Assembly: GCF_023078275.1 (NCBI RefSeq)
Contig: NC_062993.1
Coordinates: 9,795,252-9,859,251 of the forward strand
Reading direction: 5' to 3'
DNA from: Leguminivora glycinivorella
Taxonomy: Eukaryota; Arthropoda; Insecta; Lepidoptera; Tortricidae
DNA: 64,000 bases
Shown here piece by piece: positions 1 to 10,555 of this stretch. The notes under the pieces are model-generated. The model was not told the origin of the DNA, did no database searches, and was given only the letters and a program-made list of their open reading frames with translations. The position numbers and the translations under genes are program-made. Numbering within the stretch: position 1 is the stretch's first letter; each line of letters starts with the position of its first letter.

Positions 1-253
1 CTTATACCTAGTGACAGGTCATGACGTCGATCTCGATGGATGGGTAAAGTTAAATCGACTCATTTATACCGTCGTCGGAAGCTATTAGGGTTGCCAGATA
101 GAAAGCATACAATTAAAGACATATCGTCACTACTTTGAATAAATCTCGTATCTCATGCTGCTCCTCAAAGTTAAAACGCCGTAAGTTTATATGCATTCCA
201 TACATACTTACTACAATTTTCTTTTCATTGGCAGACGAAGATACAAGTTTTTT
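1..253. other. No recognised feature
   Basis: AT-rich sequence with no open frame or repeat structure that I can recognise. Confidence 0.4.
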
Positions 254-860
254 AGGGTTCCGTGTAGTCAACTAGTTAGGGTTCCGTAGTCAACTAGGAA
301 CCCTTATAGTTTCGCCATGTCTGTCTGTCTGTCCGTCCGTCCGTCCGTCCGTCCGTCCGTCCGTCCGTCCGTCCGTCCGCGGATAATCTCAGCAACCGTT
401 AGCACTAGAAAGCTGAAATTTGGTACCAATATGTATATCAATTACGCTGACAAAGTGCAAAAATAAAAAATGGAAAAAAATGTTTTATTAGGGAACCCCC
501 CATACATGTAAGGTGGGGGCTGATATTTTTTTTTATTCGAACCCCAACGTGTGATATATTGTTGGATAGGTATTTAAAAATGAATAAGGGTGGTTTACTA
601 AGATCGTTTTTTGATAATACGAGTATTAATATATTCGGAAATAATCGCTCCTAAAGGAAAAATAAGTGCGTCCCCCCCCCCCCTCTAACTTTTGAACCAC
701 ATGTTAAAAAATATGAAAAAAATCACAAAAGTAGAACTTTATAAAAAATTTCTAGGAAAATTATTTTGAACTTGATAGGTTCAGTAGTTTTTGAGAAAAA
801 TACGGAAAACTACGGAACTCTACACTGAGCGTGGCCCGACACGCTCTTGGCCGGTTTTTT
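254..860 (+). repeat. AGGGTTCCG...TTGGCCGG repeat, copy 1
   Basis: A non-coding dispersed element of about 0.6 kb. It starts AGGGTTCCGT after a T run, carries a CTGT then (CCGT)n microsatellite at about 320-379, and ends with the conserved block GCGTGGCCCGACACGCTC followed by TTGGCCGG and a T run. The first 30 bases are partly duplicated. Closely similar copies lie at 54217-54771 and 58610-59172, and inverted at 47953-48521. I see no coding capacity, so it is probably non-autonomous. The mobilising machinery is unknown; the T runs at both ends hint at insertion into T tracts. Confidence 0.85.
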
Positions 861-1320
861 AAAAGTAGTGATGATATACAATAACTGCGTATAGACGGAT
901 ACAGTCTAAGAAAAAAACGTAGCTCCGAACTATCTACAAAATGTACCCGGTTTTCCCACAATGTTTTTCTTCACCCAAAATCGATTGGCAATTGACTAAT
1001 AATGGTTCGAACATTTAGGACCTAACTTCCTTAAAATTCATTGGTAGGCTACATAGAATTAACAAAATTTAAAAATTCATTCAAAGGTCTAATGTAAAGG
1101 TATAAGGTAGGTATGATTTTTTTTTTTCAAATTACATTCTTACTCGCGACTCATGCTTACACATAGGTATACATATATATTATGTAGGTACCTACTAGTA
1201 ATGTTTCATTCTCTTCTAAGTTGCTGTGTATAGTCACCATATTGTTTCCTGAATTGAGGTGTGCAATTAAGATTATTTAACTGTATTGTATAATTATGTA
1301 TTACGTTTCGGCATAGATTA
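861..1320. other. Mostly unannotated; short shared repeat
   Basis: About 880-930 (CGTATAGACGGATACAGTCT) resembles 4695-4735 (CCGTATAGACAGATAAAGTC), so a dispersed repeat fragment is present. Nothing else is recognised. Confidence 0.35.
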
Positions 1321-1610
1321 AAATATAAGAAGATCATACCACTCCATGCATTAAAATGCGACCGCCTGAGAACGCGCATACACTACACCACACATAGATG
1401 GCGCCACAAAAATGTTAAGACTTAAGTGTCACTTTCGAACCATAAATATATGTCAAAAGTGACACTTAACGCCATCTACAAGTATAATCGAAAGCTACAA
1501 GACATTTTTTGTGGCGCCATCTATGTATCGTGTAGTGTATGCGCATGAGCGTTCTTAGGCGGTCGCATTTTAATTTTTAATGTATGGGATGGTATGATCT
1601 CCTTATATTT
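1321..1610. mobile_element. Palindromic MITE, 290 bp
   Basis: The two ends are inverted copies: AAATATAAG-AGATCATACC at the left, and its complement ending CTTATATTT at the right. Arms of roughly 85-100 bp carry matching blocks (GCGACCGCC, GCGCATACACTACAC, ATAGATGGCGCCAC). A second inner inverted pair, AAGTGTCAC / GTGACACTT, lies near the centre. There is no coding capacity. This is a non-autonomous inverted-repeat DNA element; superfamily unknown. Confidence 0.8.
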
Positions 1611-2085
1611 AATGAATAAATTTTTTTATTGAAACTTACATCACATGACAATTATATTATAATAAAATAAAAATAAAAATTAAATTAAACTAAATAAATC
1701 TAAAATTAAACTAAAGTAAATCTAAACACGGCCCCTGTGGCATAGTACCGAAGACGCTGGCAGCATTTCCTCGCTGGATTGTCAAGCTAATACGCTGAGC
1801 GAGGAAGCTGCCAGCTCTTCGGTCGCCGGTGGCGTCTCTTAGTCTCTTCGATAAGTCCTTGAAGAGACTCAGAGCGCCAGGGTGGCCAGCCGAATGGCAC
1901 AAACGCTCACGAAACGAAGCGCTAGTAGATATCTATCTCTATCGCGCTTGCGTATTGGCGCGACAGAGCCAGCGGCGTATCGCTTTCGTTTGGCGTCGGA
2001 GAAATGCCATTCGGCTACGGGGCCTGGGTCCCACGGACCAAGGGTCTCGACGCCGATATTTAATCTATGGTGTCGGTGACAACCC
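1611..2085 (-). pseudogene. LINE 3' fragment with C-terminal GDxRAG motif
   Basis: On the minus strand the frame reads GVETLGPWDPG (about 2028-2070), is interrupted by a MITE (1877-2027), and resumes as ALSLFKDLSKRLRDATG... with GDRRAG and AQRIS motifs, ending near 1711. An AT-rich 3' tail with AATAAA follows to about 1611. Homologous to 55710-56262, 34369-34580 and 52195-52265. It is the extreme C-terminus plus 3' untranslated region of a retrotransposon; the rest of the protein is missing. Confidence 0.75.
1877..2027 (-). mobile_element. MITE with AGCCGAATGGCA inverted ends
   Basis: About 150 bp bounded by AGCCGAATGGCA and its complement. The interior is shared with copies at 13357-13480, 49192-49290, 51195-51336 and 63160-63260 (CTCTGTCGCGCC, GCGATAGAGATAGATA). 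It splits the LINE reading frame around it. Rejoining the frame across it leaves ACCCAGG on one side and ACCCTGG on the other, so a 7-8 bp imperfect TSD is possible but not certain. Confidence 0.75.
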
Positions 2086-2326
2086 TATGGGTGCGACGCG
2101 TTACTATTTCTCGCTATAAATATGCGACTGTTTCTTATTCTGCTCGGGTGCTATCAAAGGGTTCGTGCTATTTTCATCTACATACTCGTATAAACACAAG
2201 TATTGTATAATATGTCTGTATAATAAGGAACCTATAAGTACTAATAAAAATAGCATAACAATTTTTTTGAATTTGCAATTTCCAATTTATACATTTAGTA
2301 ATGTATACCGATCTAAGGAAGTTATT
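2086..2326. other. No recognised feature
   Basis: AT-rich sequence; no repeat or gene identified. Confidence 0.3.
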
Positions 2327-2805
2327 AGTTTTACAAGGGAGCAAAGTTGTTGTTTAACCGCACGTGCTAATTTGATACCCGAGCAAGCGAAATATTCCAA
2401 TGTTCAAAAAGTGGAATCTTGAGCGTTGCGAGGATTTCAAGGCGCGAAGGTTAAACAAACTTTGCCACCGAGTGAAACACAACATTTTTCACCCCACCAA
2501 CACGAACAAAATACTGGCTATAAAACATCAAACTAAATGGTGTGGCCTAGGGGTTCATGGCGTTAGCCCGGATTGCTAAAGACGCCGGTTCGAATACGGC
2601 CTTCGCCACTGGTGGTGTCCGTCATTTTTTTTTAAATATATGACATCTTATTACGATTTTTAAATCAAATCCATTAATTTATTAGATAATATGTATGATT
2701 CAAAATAGGTAATCATTTTTAAGTAAATTCTTGTATATGAATTTACTTTGCACTCTTGTGGATACAATGCGATTTTGCTATCTGTTTTCGAAGAACAAAG
2801 AGAGC
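2327..2805 (-). mobile_element. Repeat family B (ACAAGGGAGCAAAGTTG end), with SINE insert
   Basis: A non-coding repeat also found at 16735-17115 and, split, at 44660-45003. It begins ACAAGGGAGCAAAGTTGTTG and contains CGTGCTAATTTGATACCCG, GAGCAAGCG and TGCACTCTTGTGGATA. The outer end resembles the inverted ends of the foldback element at 39506-41626, so the two families are probably related. A 123-bp SINE sits inside it. Confidence 0.65.
2539..2661 (+). mobile_element. tRNA-like SINE with 4-bp TSD
   Basis: It carries an A-box-like stretch (TGGCGTTAGCCCGG) and a B-box-like GGTTCGAATAC, then GCCACTGGTGGTGTCC and a T run. The uninterrupted copy of the host repeat at 16735-17115 (opposite strand) lacks it, which fixes the boundaries. 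AAAT lies at 2535-2538 and 2662-2665 as a short TSD. Two relatives with the same CACTGGAG-type tail are at 24787-24876 and 25822-25920. Confidence 0.7.
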
Positions 2806-2931
2806 ATTTACCAGTTGGTGTGGTGAAAAACAAATTTATCTCTATCGCTATAAAAACAATCTCTCATCGCTCCAGATACGACACCATAAATCTACACAAT
2901 TTTAGTTTCTTTCCTATTGACTCCTACGTAC

Positions 2932-3143
2932 TCTTCTTTGTCCTACCCTTATCCCAGTCTATCTGGGGTCGGGTTTTCCCGTACATTTGCGCCAAAGAAT
3001 TCTATTTCGGGTGGTCTGTGGGCTAATGTTTTGTCTATGGATCTCTCTCTGCACGTTAGACCACCAAGTAGAAGGCGGTCTACCACTTCCCTTCGGTTGT
3101 TCTGGGAGATTAAGGACCCTCTTTATGGGATGGGTTTGATCAC
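2932..3143 (-). pseudogene. LINE C-terminal tail with 20-bp TSD
   Basis: On the minus strand one frame reads GRPPSTWWSNVQREIHRQN followed by QTTRNRILWRKC and GKPDPR. This is the basic, tryptophan-rich pattern (GRPxxxW...R..W) seen at the end of many LINE polymerases. A perfect 20-bp direct repeat, TCCTATTGACTCCTACGTAC, flanks it at 2912-2931 and 3144-3163. This is a strongly 5'-truncated retrotransposition product, and its TSD is still intact, so it is relatively young. Confidence 0.85.
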
Positions 3144-3188
3144 TCCTATTGACTCCTACGTACGCAGTGAAACAATTCACTAAACACT

Positions 3189-3425
3189 GTTTTTTTTATG
3201 AAATAGGCAGCAAACGAGCAGACGAGCCGCCTGATGGGAAGCAGTCATCGCCGCCCATGGACATAAGCAACATCAGGGGAGCCACTTATGCGTTGCCGAC
3301 CTTTGAGAACCCTAAATACCTGCTTCTTGAAGAACCCCATGTCATAGCGCAAGGGGAACACCTCAGAAGGTAAGCTCATTCCACAACTTGCATGTTCTAG
3401 GCAAAAACGTGCGAGAGGCCCGTTT
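3189..3425 (-). mobile_element. CR1-like LINE 3' fragment
   Basis: The plus strand reads AGGCAGCAAACGAGCAGAC...CGCCTGATGG and CCGCCCATGGACA, the same 3' region seen at 38830-38990 and 59173-59530. The 59-kb copy encodes a LINE C-terminus on the minus strand. This copy has decayed and no protein can be read through. Confidence 0.65.
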
Positions 3426-3439
3426 GTTGTTGTAATTAT

Positions 3440-3538
3440 GCATAGTAAATGACTAAATAAATATTTGTACCCTTACCGGATTTAAACGGGACCAGCGTCT
3501 TCAGAGGCGCGATCACTACACATAAGGCCAAACTGGTA
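3440..3538 (-). mobile_element. SINE2 fragment (5' tRNA-like part)
   Basis: The reverse complement reads ATCCGGTAAGGGTACAAATA, matching the B-box and downstream region of the SINE family at 44705-44941 and 51337-51580. A degenerate tRNA-like head precedes it. Truncated. Confidence 0.6.
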
Positions 3539-4690
3539 TTTATATCAATTGAATGAAACCATCACATGATCATTATCAACTGTATTCTTTAGTATGTAAT
3601 GCCTGAACATTCGGTTAATATAATAATTATGGTGATGACAAGAGTTTTTGAAACATTTACGCACAGTGTGCGAGAAATCAGCAAACAGGAAAAACAGCGA
3701 ATAAATGATACAGTGGGAGTAGCAAAAGAAATAAATTACGAATGAATGGCGCGTCACACAAGCCAAAAGTCATCTCTACACAACTCTAAACAGACTTACG
3801 GCGTTTTGACTATACAATAGCTACTGCAATGTTTTTCACTAGTCAGTTATCGCTGTACATTAACGCTCTTTGAAGATCCACATCTAAGACTTTTGAGGTT
3901 ATAAATATGTGAACATTTTATATTGAACAGATATTAGTGGGTTGATGATTTTTACATGATAACATGCGTTCTGGTCGCGGAGAAAATTATGCTATTGAAG
4001 AATTTATGGGTTTTATGTGAATGTAAAATTAGGTTGATGTTTATGATTTAGTATCTCACTATTTGAAAATGTTTTCATTGCATGTATCATACATTATTAA
4101 ATTCGCTAAATATGACAAGTCGTTATACATACAGACTACAGTTAAATATATAGGTACTGTGAAATAGTGACAAACAAAACAATCGTGTACATAATCATTT
4201 TTCAAAGACCTTTTGCTGCAAGTTTCAAGTTAACTTCTCTTTTTTACATAATGCAGTAAAAAGCTATTGGTTTAGAAGTTTTAGGCCACTTGAATACATA
4301 CTAAAGCAAAACTAAACACCATCTGCTATGTTTAATATCCAAACTAATCTCGGCTCCTTCGAGCCACAACTTCGCTTCGACATGTTTTATTATAACGGGA
4401 CGGAACGGAACAACCTCACATGAAGAATGTAATAAACGTATGATGTCAGATAAGACGTAGGTATTATATAAGAATGAGGAAATCTGTGAAAAGAAAAGTG
4501 TGGGTAAGGTACGGACCCAATCATGGACAGTTTAAGATAAAATTTTGCCTATTTTTGATATTTCACTGACACGTGTAAAAATTCTACCGCTAAGCGTGTT
4601 AACATTTGAATGTCCTATCCTTCTTTTACATTTCAAGCATATTGCTGAATAGATACTTCTATTGGTTTCTTCATAGTTAACCAAAGACAT
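3539..4690. other. No recognised feature
   Basis: AT-rich non-coding sequence. The short open frames look like chance. Confidence 0.35.
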
Positions 4691-4817
4691 ATATAACTCC
4701 GTATAGACAGATAAAGTCTAAGAAAAAAACGTACCTCAGTACCAAACAGAAAAAAGTATGGTGGCCTAGATGTCATTACACCTTTGGGGTACGCTCAGCT
4801 AGATGGCGAGTGACAGT
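4691..4817. repeat. Dispersed repeat fragment
   Basis: TGGCCTAGATG, ACACCTTTGGGG and ACGCTC followed by GCTAGATGG recur at 21775-21840. This is the sequence into which the LTR element was inserted. Confidence 0.45.
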
Positions 4818-4821
4818 GTAC

Positions 4822-5068
4822 TGTAAGAGAGTCGGCCTATCAGTGGAGAGCATCCAAACATTTAAACAACGCTTTGAATCAATATTTTTTTATATTTTAG
4901 GAGCTAAGTACAACCGTTCACTCTCAATCGCTGCTTCTATATGAATGCCCCATTGAAGTGTCTGTTTTCCTTGACGTTCTTATACTGTTCCAATTTTAAA
5001 TCAGGGACTGCCAGTCAGCGACCATGACTGCTGTAAAAGGTTTCATTCTGAATGCGAAACCTCTTACA
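4822..5068 (-). repeat. 3' LTR of the LTR element
   Basis: 247 bp, TG...CA ends with 8-bp inverted termini TGTAAGAG/CTCTTACA. By element orientation this is the downstream LTR. It contains CAGTATAAG, a possible TATA-like core. The polyadenylation signal is not obvious. Confidence 0.85.
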
Positions 5069-5082
5069 TATCCCTCCCCCTT
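5069..5082 (-). promoter_or_regulatory. Polypurine tract
   Basis: On the minus strand AAGGGGGAGGGATA sits directly before the 3' LTR, the position and composition expected of the plus-strand primer in LTR retrotransposons. Confidence 0.75.
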
Positions 5083-6676
5083 ATGTTAGAAGCAGCCATT
5101 GTTCACAATACTACACCCTATCCTATCCTATTCTACCCTAACTACCGGTTGGCCCTACCTAAGCCAGGCCCCCCTACACACAAAAAAAAAAAAAAAATCT
5201 CCTAACACCCAATAGTGACAGCCTCATTCAAGGTAGCCAACATCTAACGCTCTTTGCGTGGTTGCCTAGTCCACGGTTGAGACCGCCATAATTTGGATAG
5301 TTGGACTATAGCCAAGGTCCTCGCAAATTAGTCAGATATGGACTATGGTTAGGAAAACCAATGGCAAAAACCTAACCCCTGCCCATCGACTAAACCCTTT
5401 TATTTTGAACTTTCTGACAGCTAATTGTCTGTGGCCATGACTAGATGACATTGACATGACAGCTGTTAGCAAATTCACCTAACTTCAAGTAAAAAAACAA
5501 GGCAAAACGTTTATTTCACATGAAAAAACATAATAAATTTTGAAGATGCCGATTCTTGTTGGCGGTGGCGTTGAAGTGGGGGCTTCTCATGGCCGCCAAT
5601 CTTCCCGCCGCGCCGGTTGCGAAGTGAAGTGGAGCCCGAACGGCTCATGAAGATTGCTGCAGCTGCAGTGCGCTGCACGTTGGTGATGACGACGAAGTGG
5701 GGGTTGCATATGACCGCCAGCCATCTCGCCACACCGTGAACAGCTGGATCAACTGGTCATCTAGTCGGCCTTGTCTTGATACATGTAAAAGAAATGTGTA
5801 TGAACATTGTTCTTTGTAGTCAGGAAATTATAAGGGTGTTGTGACGTATTACTCTATAACTTTAAACAATTATATCTATTTATTAAATATTTACAGTTTG
5901 GGGTGTGTTTTATTCCACAGTTTACATATTTTCATATAACTTAACCTTATTGGTAGCTATAGGAAAACATTATGGAATAAATAAGCCTATCAAATAGTTT
6001 TTATTCTAATATAAACATTGCATAAATAATATGTATAGTATTCTACATGTTATATATTGCGCCAAAATAATTAGTTCTATGTGGTTTTTTACAAATAATT
6101 ATCCTTTTTAACATTAGGGATAGGCAAATGACATTTTCTGTCACAAGTCGTTTTTCCTTTGAAATAATGTACATTTTAGTTCACTAATCACAATTATTCC
6201 GTAAGTTCTACAATATAATGTATAATTAAAAGATTGAAACTAAATTTACATTGCCTATCTAATGTAACCTACATATCTAGGAAGATTTACTGCATATGTG
6301 TATGATTAAGTATATAGGTATGATGGAGCTGATGTTCACGCAATTTGCGTCGACGCCCATGGTCACCGAAGAGGAGTCGTAGAGTTTCTTGAACAACACA
6401 ATCTTGATCGCCCGTTGCTCTGTTGAATGTCTCGCATTCCATTTTTACGTCACTTCTGCACAGCTATATTCTAACTATGGAATGGGTGATAATGAGTATT
6501 AAATAATAAGAAGTATATCACCCGGGATAGCTCTATGTAGTGGCGACGATGGTCACTTTGTTTTCCTTCTTCTTAAAGCGCGTTTGGCTTATCGCTTGGC
6601 ATGCGCTTCTTCGCGCTATGAGGTCGGGGTTCGTTGTCTGAAAACTCTGAAACCGAAACTAGGGGAAACTTTCAGA

Positions 6677-6693
6677 CGTTAGTGCCTCCACCA
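6677..6693 (-). promoter_or_regulatory. Primer-binding site
   Basis: On the minus strand TGGTGGAGGCACTAACG follows the 5' LTR with no gap. TGG pairs with the CCA end of a tRNA; I could not identify which tRNA. Confidence 0.72.
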
Positions 6694-6940
6694 TGTAAGA
6701 GAGTCGGCCTATCAGTGGAGAGCATCCAAACATTTAAACAACGCTTTGAATCAATATTTTTTTATATTTTAGGAGCTAAGTACAACCGTTCACTCTCAAT
6801 CGCTGCTTCTATATGAATGCCCCATTGAAGTGTCTGTTTTCCTTGACGTTCTTATACTGTTCCAATTTTAAATCAGGGACTGCCAGTCAGCGACCATGAC
6901 TGCTGTAAAAGGTTTCATTCTGAATGCGAAACCTCTTACA
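6694..6940 (-). repeat. 5' LTR of the LTR element
   Basis: Identical to 4822-5068. A short plus-strand open frame crosses it but is not meaningful in the orientation set by the primer sites. Confidence 0.85.
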
Positions 6941-7223
6941 GTACACGTAATAAGGGCGATAAATGAAACCAGGTATATAATTCAATATTGTTATCATTAA
7001 TTAAGAGGTGTTTTTGAGTTACTCGTAAGTTTCAGCCCATAATTAATTTTTAAAAAAATTCCCAGCAGCAATGTACTGTAAACGTGGTTGCGATGACAAT
7101 CAATGACAACTGTCAACGAGCGTTTAACGCGAGTGTGTTTGCATTACGTTGCGGGCCGAATTAATTTGTATGGTTAAAAAAAATATTTCAATTTTAAGTA
7201 AAAGTTATCTAATTCCATTTTTA

Positions 7224-8140
7224 GGGTTCCGTACCTCAAAGAGGAGAAACGGAACCCTTATAGGATCACTCGTGTGTCTGTCTGTCCCTCTGTTACAGCC
7301 GATTTCTCCGAAACTACTGGACCGATTTACTTGAAATTTGGTACACATATGTAAACCTGTGGCCCAAAGACGGACATGTAATTTAATTAAATGAAATTTA
7401 ATCATAGGGGTCACTTTTGGGGGGTAAACTTGAAAATTAAAAATCAAAGTTATTAAAACTATATTATGTTATATATGAAATAAAAGAGCATTTTATGAGC
7501 ATTTGAAATATATTTTTTTTTAATTTTTAATTTTGGTACTTTAGAAGTAATTTAAGAAAATAGACAAAAAATGACCATTCCCCCCCCCTTATCTCCGAAA
7601 CTACTTAGCGTAAAATTTTCAAAAAAATACACGAGATAGCCCTCTACCTGTAGATTACAGGAAAACCTATTAGAAATCTACAGTCAAGCGTAAGTCGGAC
7701 TTACGAGAAAAAAACTCAAATTAAGATTTTCACTCACTGACGCTGCAAGCAGTTAAACGTCTTAAAATTTTGTAAGCGTGATGGACAGGTAGAAAGAAAT
7801 TCATTTCTGTCTTTTTCTTTTTAGAAATTTTTCAATTTTTTTTTTTCATTTGCCAAAATGACTTAAGTTCCTACTAAAAAGGAGGCGCTTAAGACCGTTT
7901 GTAAGTGGACTGAGCAAAATTTTGTTCAAATCGGTCCAAAAAAAGGTCTCTGTTGACGAAAACATAGAATTTGTGGCAACGACAGCCCAAATCTGAAGTC
8001 CATTTTGCTCTATCTCTTATCGTTTCCGAGATATATACGTAAAGTCTTGAAAGTGCGAAAAGTAACTTTGCCATCACAGTCGTTCAGGCGCTCATGAGTT
8101 CTTTGTATGGAAAAGTCGAAAACCGACTCGCACTTGACCA
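7224..8140 (+). repeat. AGGGTTCCG repeat, divergent subfamily
   Basis: It begins AGGGTTCCGTACC, has CGGAACCCTTATAGGATCAC and a CTGT-rich stretch, then GAAACTACTGGACC and TTGAAATTTGGTA, and ends CGACTCGCACTTGACCA. Related to 43061-43568 and the isolated end at 11367-11417. This copy is longer (about 0.9 kb) and has no open frame. Confidence 0.7.
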
Positions 8141-8972
8141 ATGTTCATAGAACGTGTTGTGGTTTTTTACGCGGGTCCGCGACTGACGACGTTCGAATGT
8201 TTTGTTCGGAAATGTTTGAGGGTGGTTTCTTTGAAACGTCCCCGGTGGCGGGTGGTTCGACGGGCGAAGGTCACACGCCGCACGCGACGGTCTGTATTCG
8301 TTTTGTACAATAGCAACGGACGGCGGGTGGCGTCTTGATATGGAAAATGACTGACTTCACTAAAGATAATGATGAACTCATTGAGGTAATACTAGAGAGG
8401 ACACTGCGAGCAAAACGTTTGCGCTGCAAAAATAAGTCCATTGGACTTATGTTTCTGCCTGCACACAAATAAAATTTAAAAATGCCTTCCTGCGCAACAA
8501 GATGCTGTTTAAGCCATACGAGAAAATCGAATAAAACTGACGTGTCACATTTCATCGGTTAGTATACACGCTATGTTAATCGATCTTTATTTAAGTAATT
8601 ATTTCAATGAAGGGACGCGCTCCTCAAACGCGAAGCTATCGCTGCCATTTTGTTGAACGAAATCATAGATTAATCGCATCATAATCGCACAGACTTGACA
8701 TATAGGTAATGAAGTATAGTAATTGTGATTATATTCTGTTTGTAATATACGAGTATAAAAGAGAAATGTTAAATTTATTTCACGTTATACTTATGAATAC
8801 TACACAGTTCTAACACGAGTTGTAATCGATATTTTCATACAATAATAACCTATGATTTTCTTCAAGGGCAATTAAAGTAGGTATATGAAAAAAATCAATA
8901 ATGTATTTTTGTTTCACTTAGTAGAACTTAAACATAGCACAATGTATGATAGTGCTAAAATTAAACTGCTTA
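8141..8972. other. No recognised feature
   Basis: 8141-8340 is locally GC-rich with overlapping frames in several phases but no recognisable protein. The rest is AT-rich. Confidence 0.3.
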
Positions 8973-9112
8973 CCCCCTTATTCATAAACGTTCACTAAAG
9001 TTATCAAGCCGATAAAGTTCGTTTGTCCCTTTCTATCACACCAATACGCCGAAAAGGGACAAACGAACTTTATCGGCTTGATAACTTTAGTGTGCGTTTA
9101 TGAATAAGGGGG
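8973..9112. mobile_element. Harbinger-like MITE, TTA target duplication
   Basis: A 140-bp near-perfect palindrome starting CCCCCTTATTCATAAACG and ending with its complement; the arms of about 60 bp include TTATCAAGCCGATAAAG. TTA flanks both sides (8970-8972, 9113-9115), the TWA duplication characteristic of PIF/Harbinger. A truncated copy with the central spacer inverted is at 11026-11149. Confidence 0.75.
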
Positions 9113-9188
9113 TTAGTATTTTACAAAAAATATAAAAAAAGGTCTACACTAAGAGTGTCGCGTCTAGGTGGTCATTGGTCAAGTCTTA

Positions 9189-9321
9189 GGCCGTTTTCAC
9201 ATTATCCGATCCGATATCGGATGTCGGAAGGATTTCAATAGAAAAAATCCAAGATGGCGCCTGTAATGTATGGGATATCAGTCCGACATCCGATATCGGA
9301 TCGGATAATGTGAAAACGCAC
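9189..9321 (+). mobile_element. Harbinger-like MITE family H1, TTA duplication
   Basis: 133 bp. Ends GGCCGTTTTCACATTATCCG and complement ...GTGAAAACGCAC, with an internal CCGATATCGGAT palindrome and the core AAGATGGCGCC. TTA is at 9186-9188 and 9322-9324. Other copies: 36439-36571, 37152-37275, partial at 38078-38150 and 59525-59640. Confidence 0.82.
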
Positions 9322-9721
9322 TTACTCTATGACACGGTACCTCCCCACGCATGCGCCGCGCGCTGCCGGCCGGAGCACAGACTTTGTTTGGGGTGTGATT
9401 TCTAGTATGTTAGTAATAGTACATAGTAATTCAATGGATGAATTGTACTTCTGTGAACTGTTTTCGATATACTTAATCGAATATATGATGTAAATTTTTA
9501 TTTACTACAATGAAAGTGTTTGAGTACCAAGTTAAAAATTTCACTTTCTTTTTGCCGGTTTCATACAAAAATATCGTTTGACTGTCTCTTTTTTTGGGTA
9601 ATATCAATATTTATATGGAAACGGATTAAGTCGCGTATAATCTTCTTCCTCTAAGAATTACAATGTAAGTATTTTTGCATTCATTTTGATCAGAGCACAA
9701 CACAACAGTTCAAAAATCAGT
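9322..9721. other. No recognised feature
   Basis: AT-rich non-coding sequence. Confidence 0.3.
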
Positions 9722-10200
9722 CTACCAGAGCTTCTGAGTTCCGTCGCCGACGACGGGTGACCAAGGGTCAGAAAACCCACGCACCCGCGACCGACAGCGT
9801 GTGGCACAGCGGCACATGCGGCTCACATCCAAACATTCCAAACGCCGCCGGGCGCGTGTGACGGGCCAGAGAAACCAGGGCCTTAGGGCTAGGTGATTAT
9901 CGCCGCGCCGCAGAGGACGCGCTGAGGGGGGGGGGGGGGCGGTGCCTACAGCAGTTGTAGTTGTATGCATACCTAGCTCACGCACACAGACGCGCCCGCT
10001 GGCGCCGCCAGGGGCGGCTCACTCCGCTATCCTATCGCCGCGCTACATACAAGTATATCCCGGCGGCCGCGAGCTGTGGCCGCGAGTTCGCGGCCTACTC
10101 AGGGGTGGCGCACATTCTCACGGAATGCACGTTCGCACTTTCTATTGTTACTTTACGTCGCGAGGTTTTTTAAGCGATGTCCGCGGGTGGAATGGCTAAT
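9722..10200. other. GC- and CpG-rich patch of unknown role
   Basis: Strong local GC and CpG enrichment inside AT-rich DNA, with a G run at about 9926-9940. Open frames of 70-87 residues exist on both strands but are of low complexity, rich in Arg and Ala, and match no family I know. It could be a decayed repeat or a CpG-rich regulatory region. Confidence 0.3.
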
Positions 10201-10465
10201 AATACTTAATTAAATAGACATATTGAATAAAATAAATACCAAAAGATATTCTTATACAGATCTACTACTGATTAAGTCCCACGGAAAAGTTCAATAAGGC
10301 TTGTGATGTTGGAACCTTGAACAAAAATATATAAATACAGCGTATATACCTAGAAAGTACTCAAGACTTGAATATAATAATATAACATTTAATGTGAGTA
10401 TTAATTCGTTTGGATCCATTGGTAACCCTATCACCGGACGCCGCGCACGTGCGGCTCGTTTCTTT

Positions 10466-10555
10466 GTAAGAATGTTGTAGGTATTTAAAAAGGCGACATT
10501 TCGGAAACATCAAAGCAGTGGGCCTTCTTTACTTGTGCTATTATATATTCTGTGG
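10466..10555 (+). repeat. Dispersed repeat shared with 24 kb
   Basis: ACATCAAAGCAGT, GCCTTCT and TGCTATTATATATTCTGTGG recur at 24010-24082, defining a small dispersed repeat. Confidence 0.5.

Larger units (their letters stand above)
4822..6940 (-). mobile_element. Complete non-autonomous LTR retrotransposon, 2119 bp
   Basis: Two 247-bp direct repeats (4822-5068 and 6694-6940), identical as read by eye, flank a 1625-bp interior. Each repeat starts TGTAAGAG and ends CTCTTACA, the TG...CA form typical of LTRs. The host sequence GTAC is duplicated on both sides (4818-4821 and 6941-6944). On the minus strand a TGG-starting primer-binding site abuts the upstream LTR and a purine run abuts the downstream LTR, which sets the orientation. 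The interior has no gag or pol frame; the longest minus frame (5511-5732, 73 residues) matches nothing I know. It would need enzymes from another element. LTR identity implies recent insertion. The copia, gypsy or Pao affiliation is unresolved. Confidence 0.88.

Noticed and set aside
6634..6816. 60-residue frame ending in the LTR
   Set aside because: It runs opposite to the element orientation set by the primer sites, and most of it is LTR sequence that is also present at 4825-4944.
4822..6940. Two independent MITE copies instead of an LTR pair
   Set aside because: Identical 247-bp repeats, GTAC only at the outer edges, and abutting primer site and purine tract fit one LTR element better.
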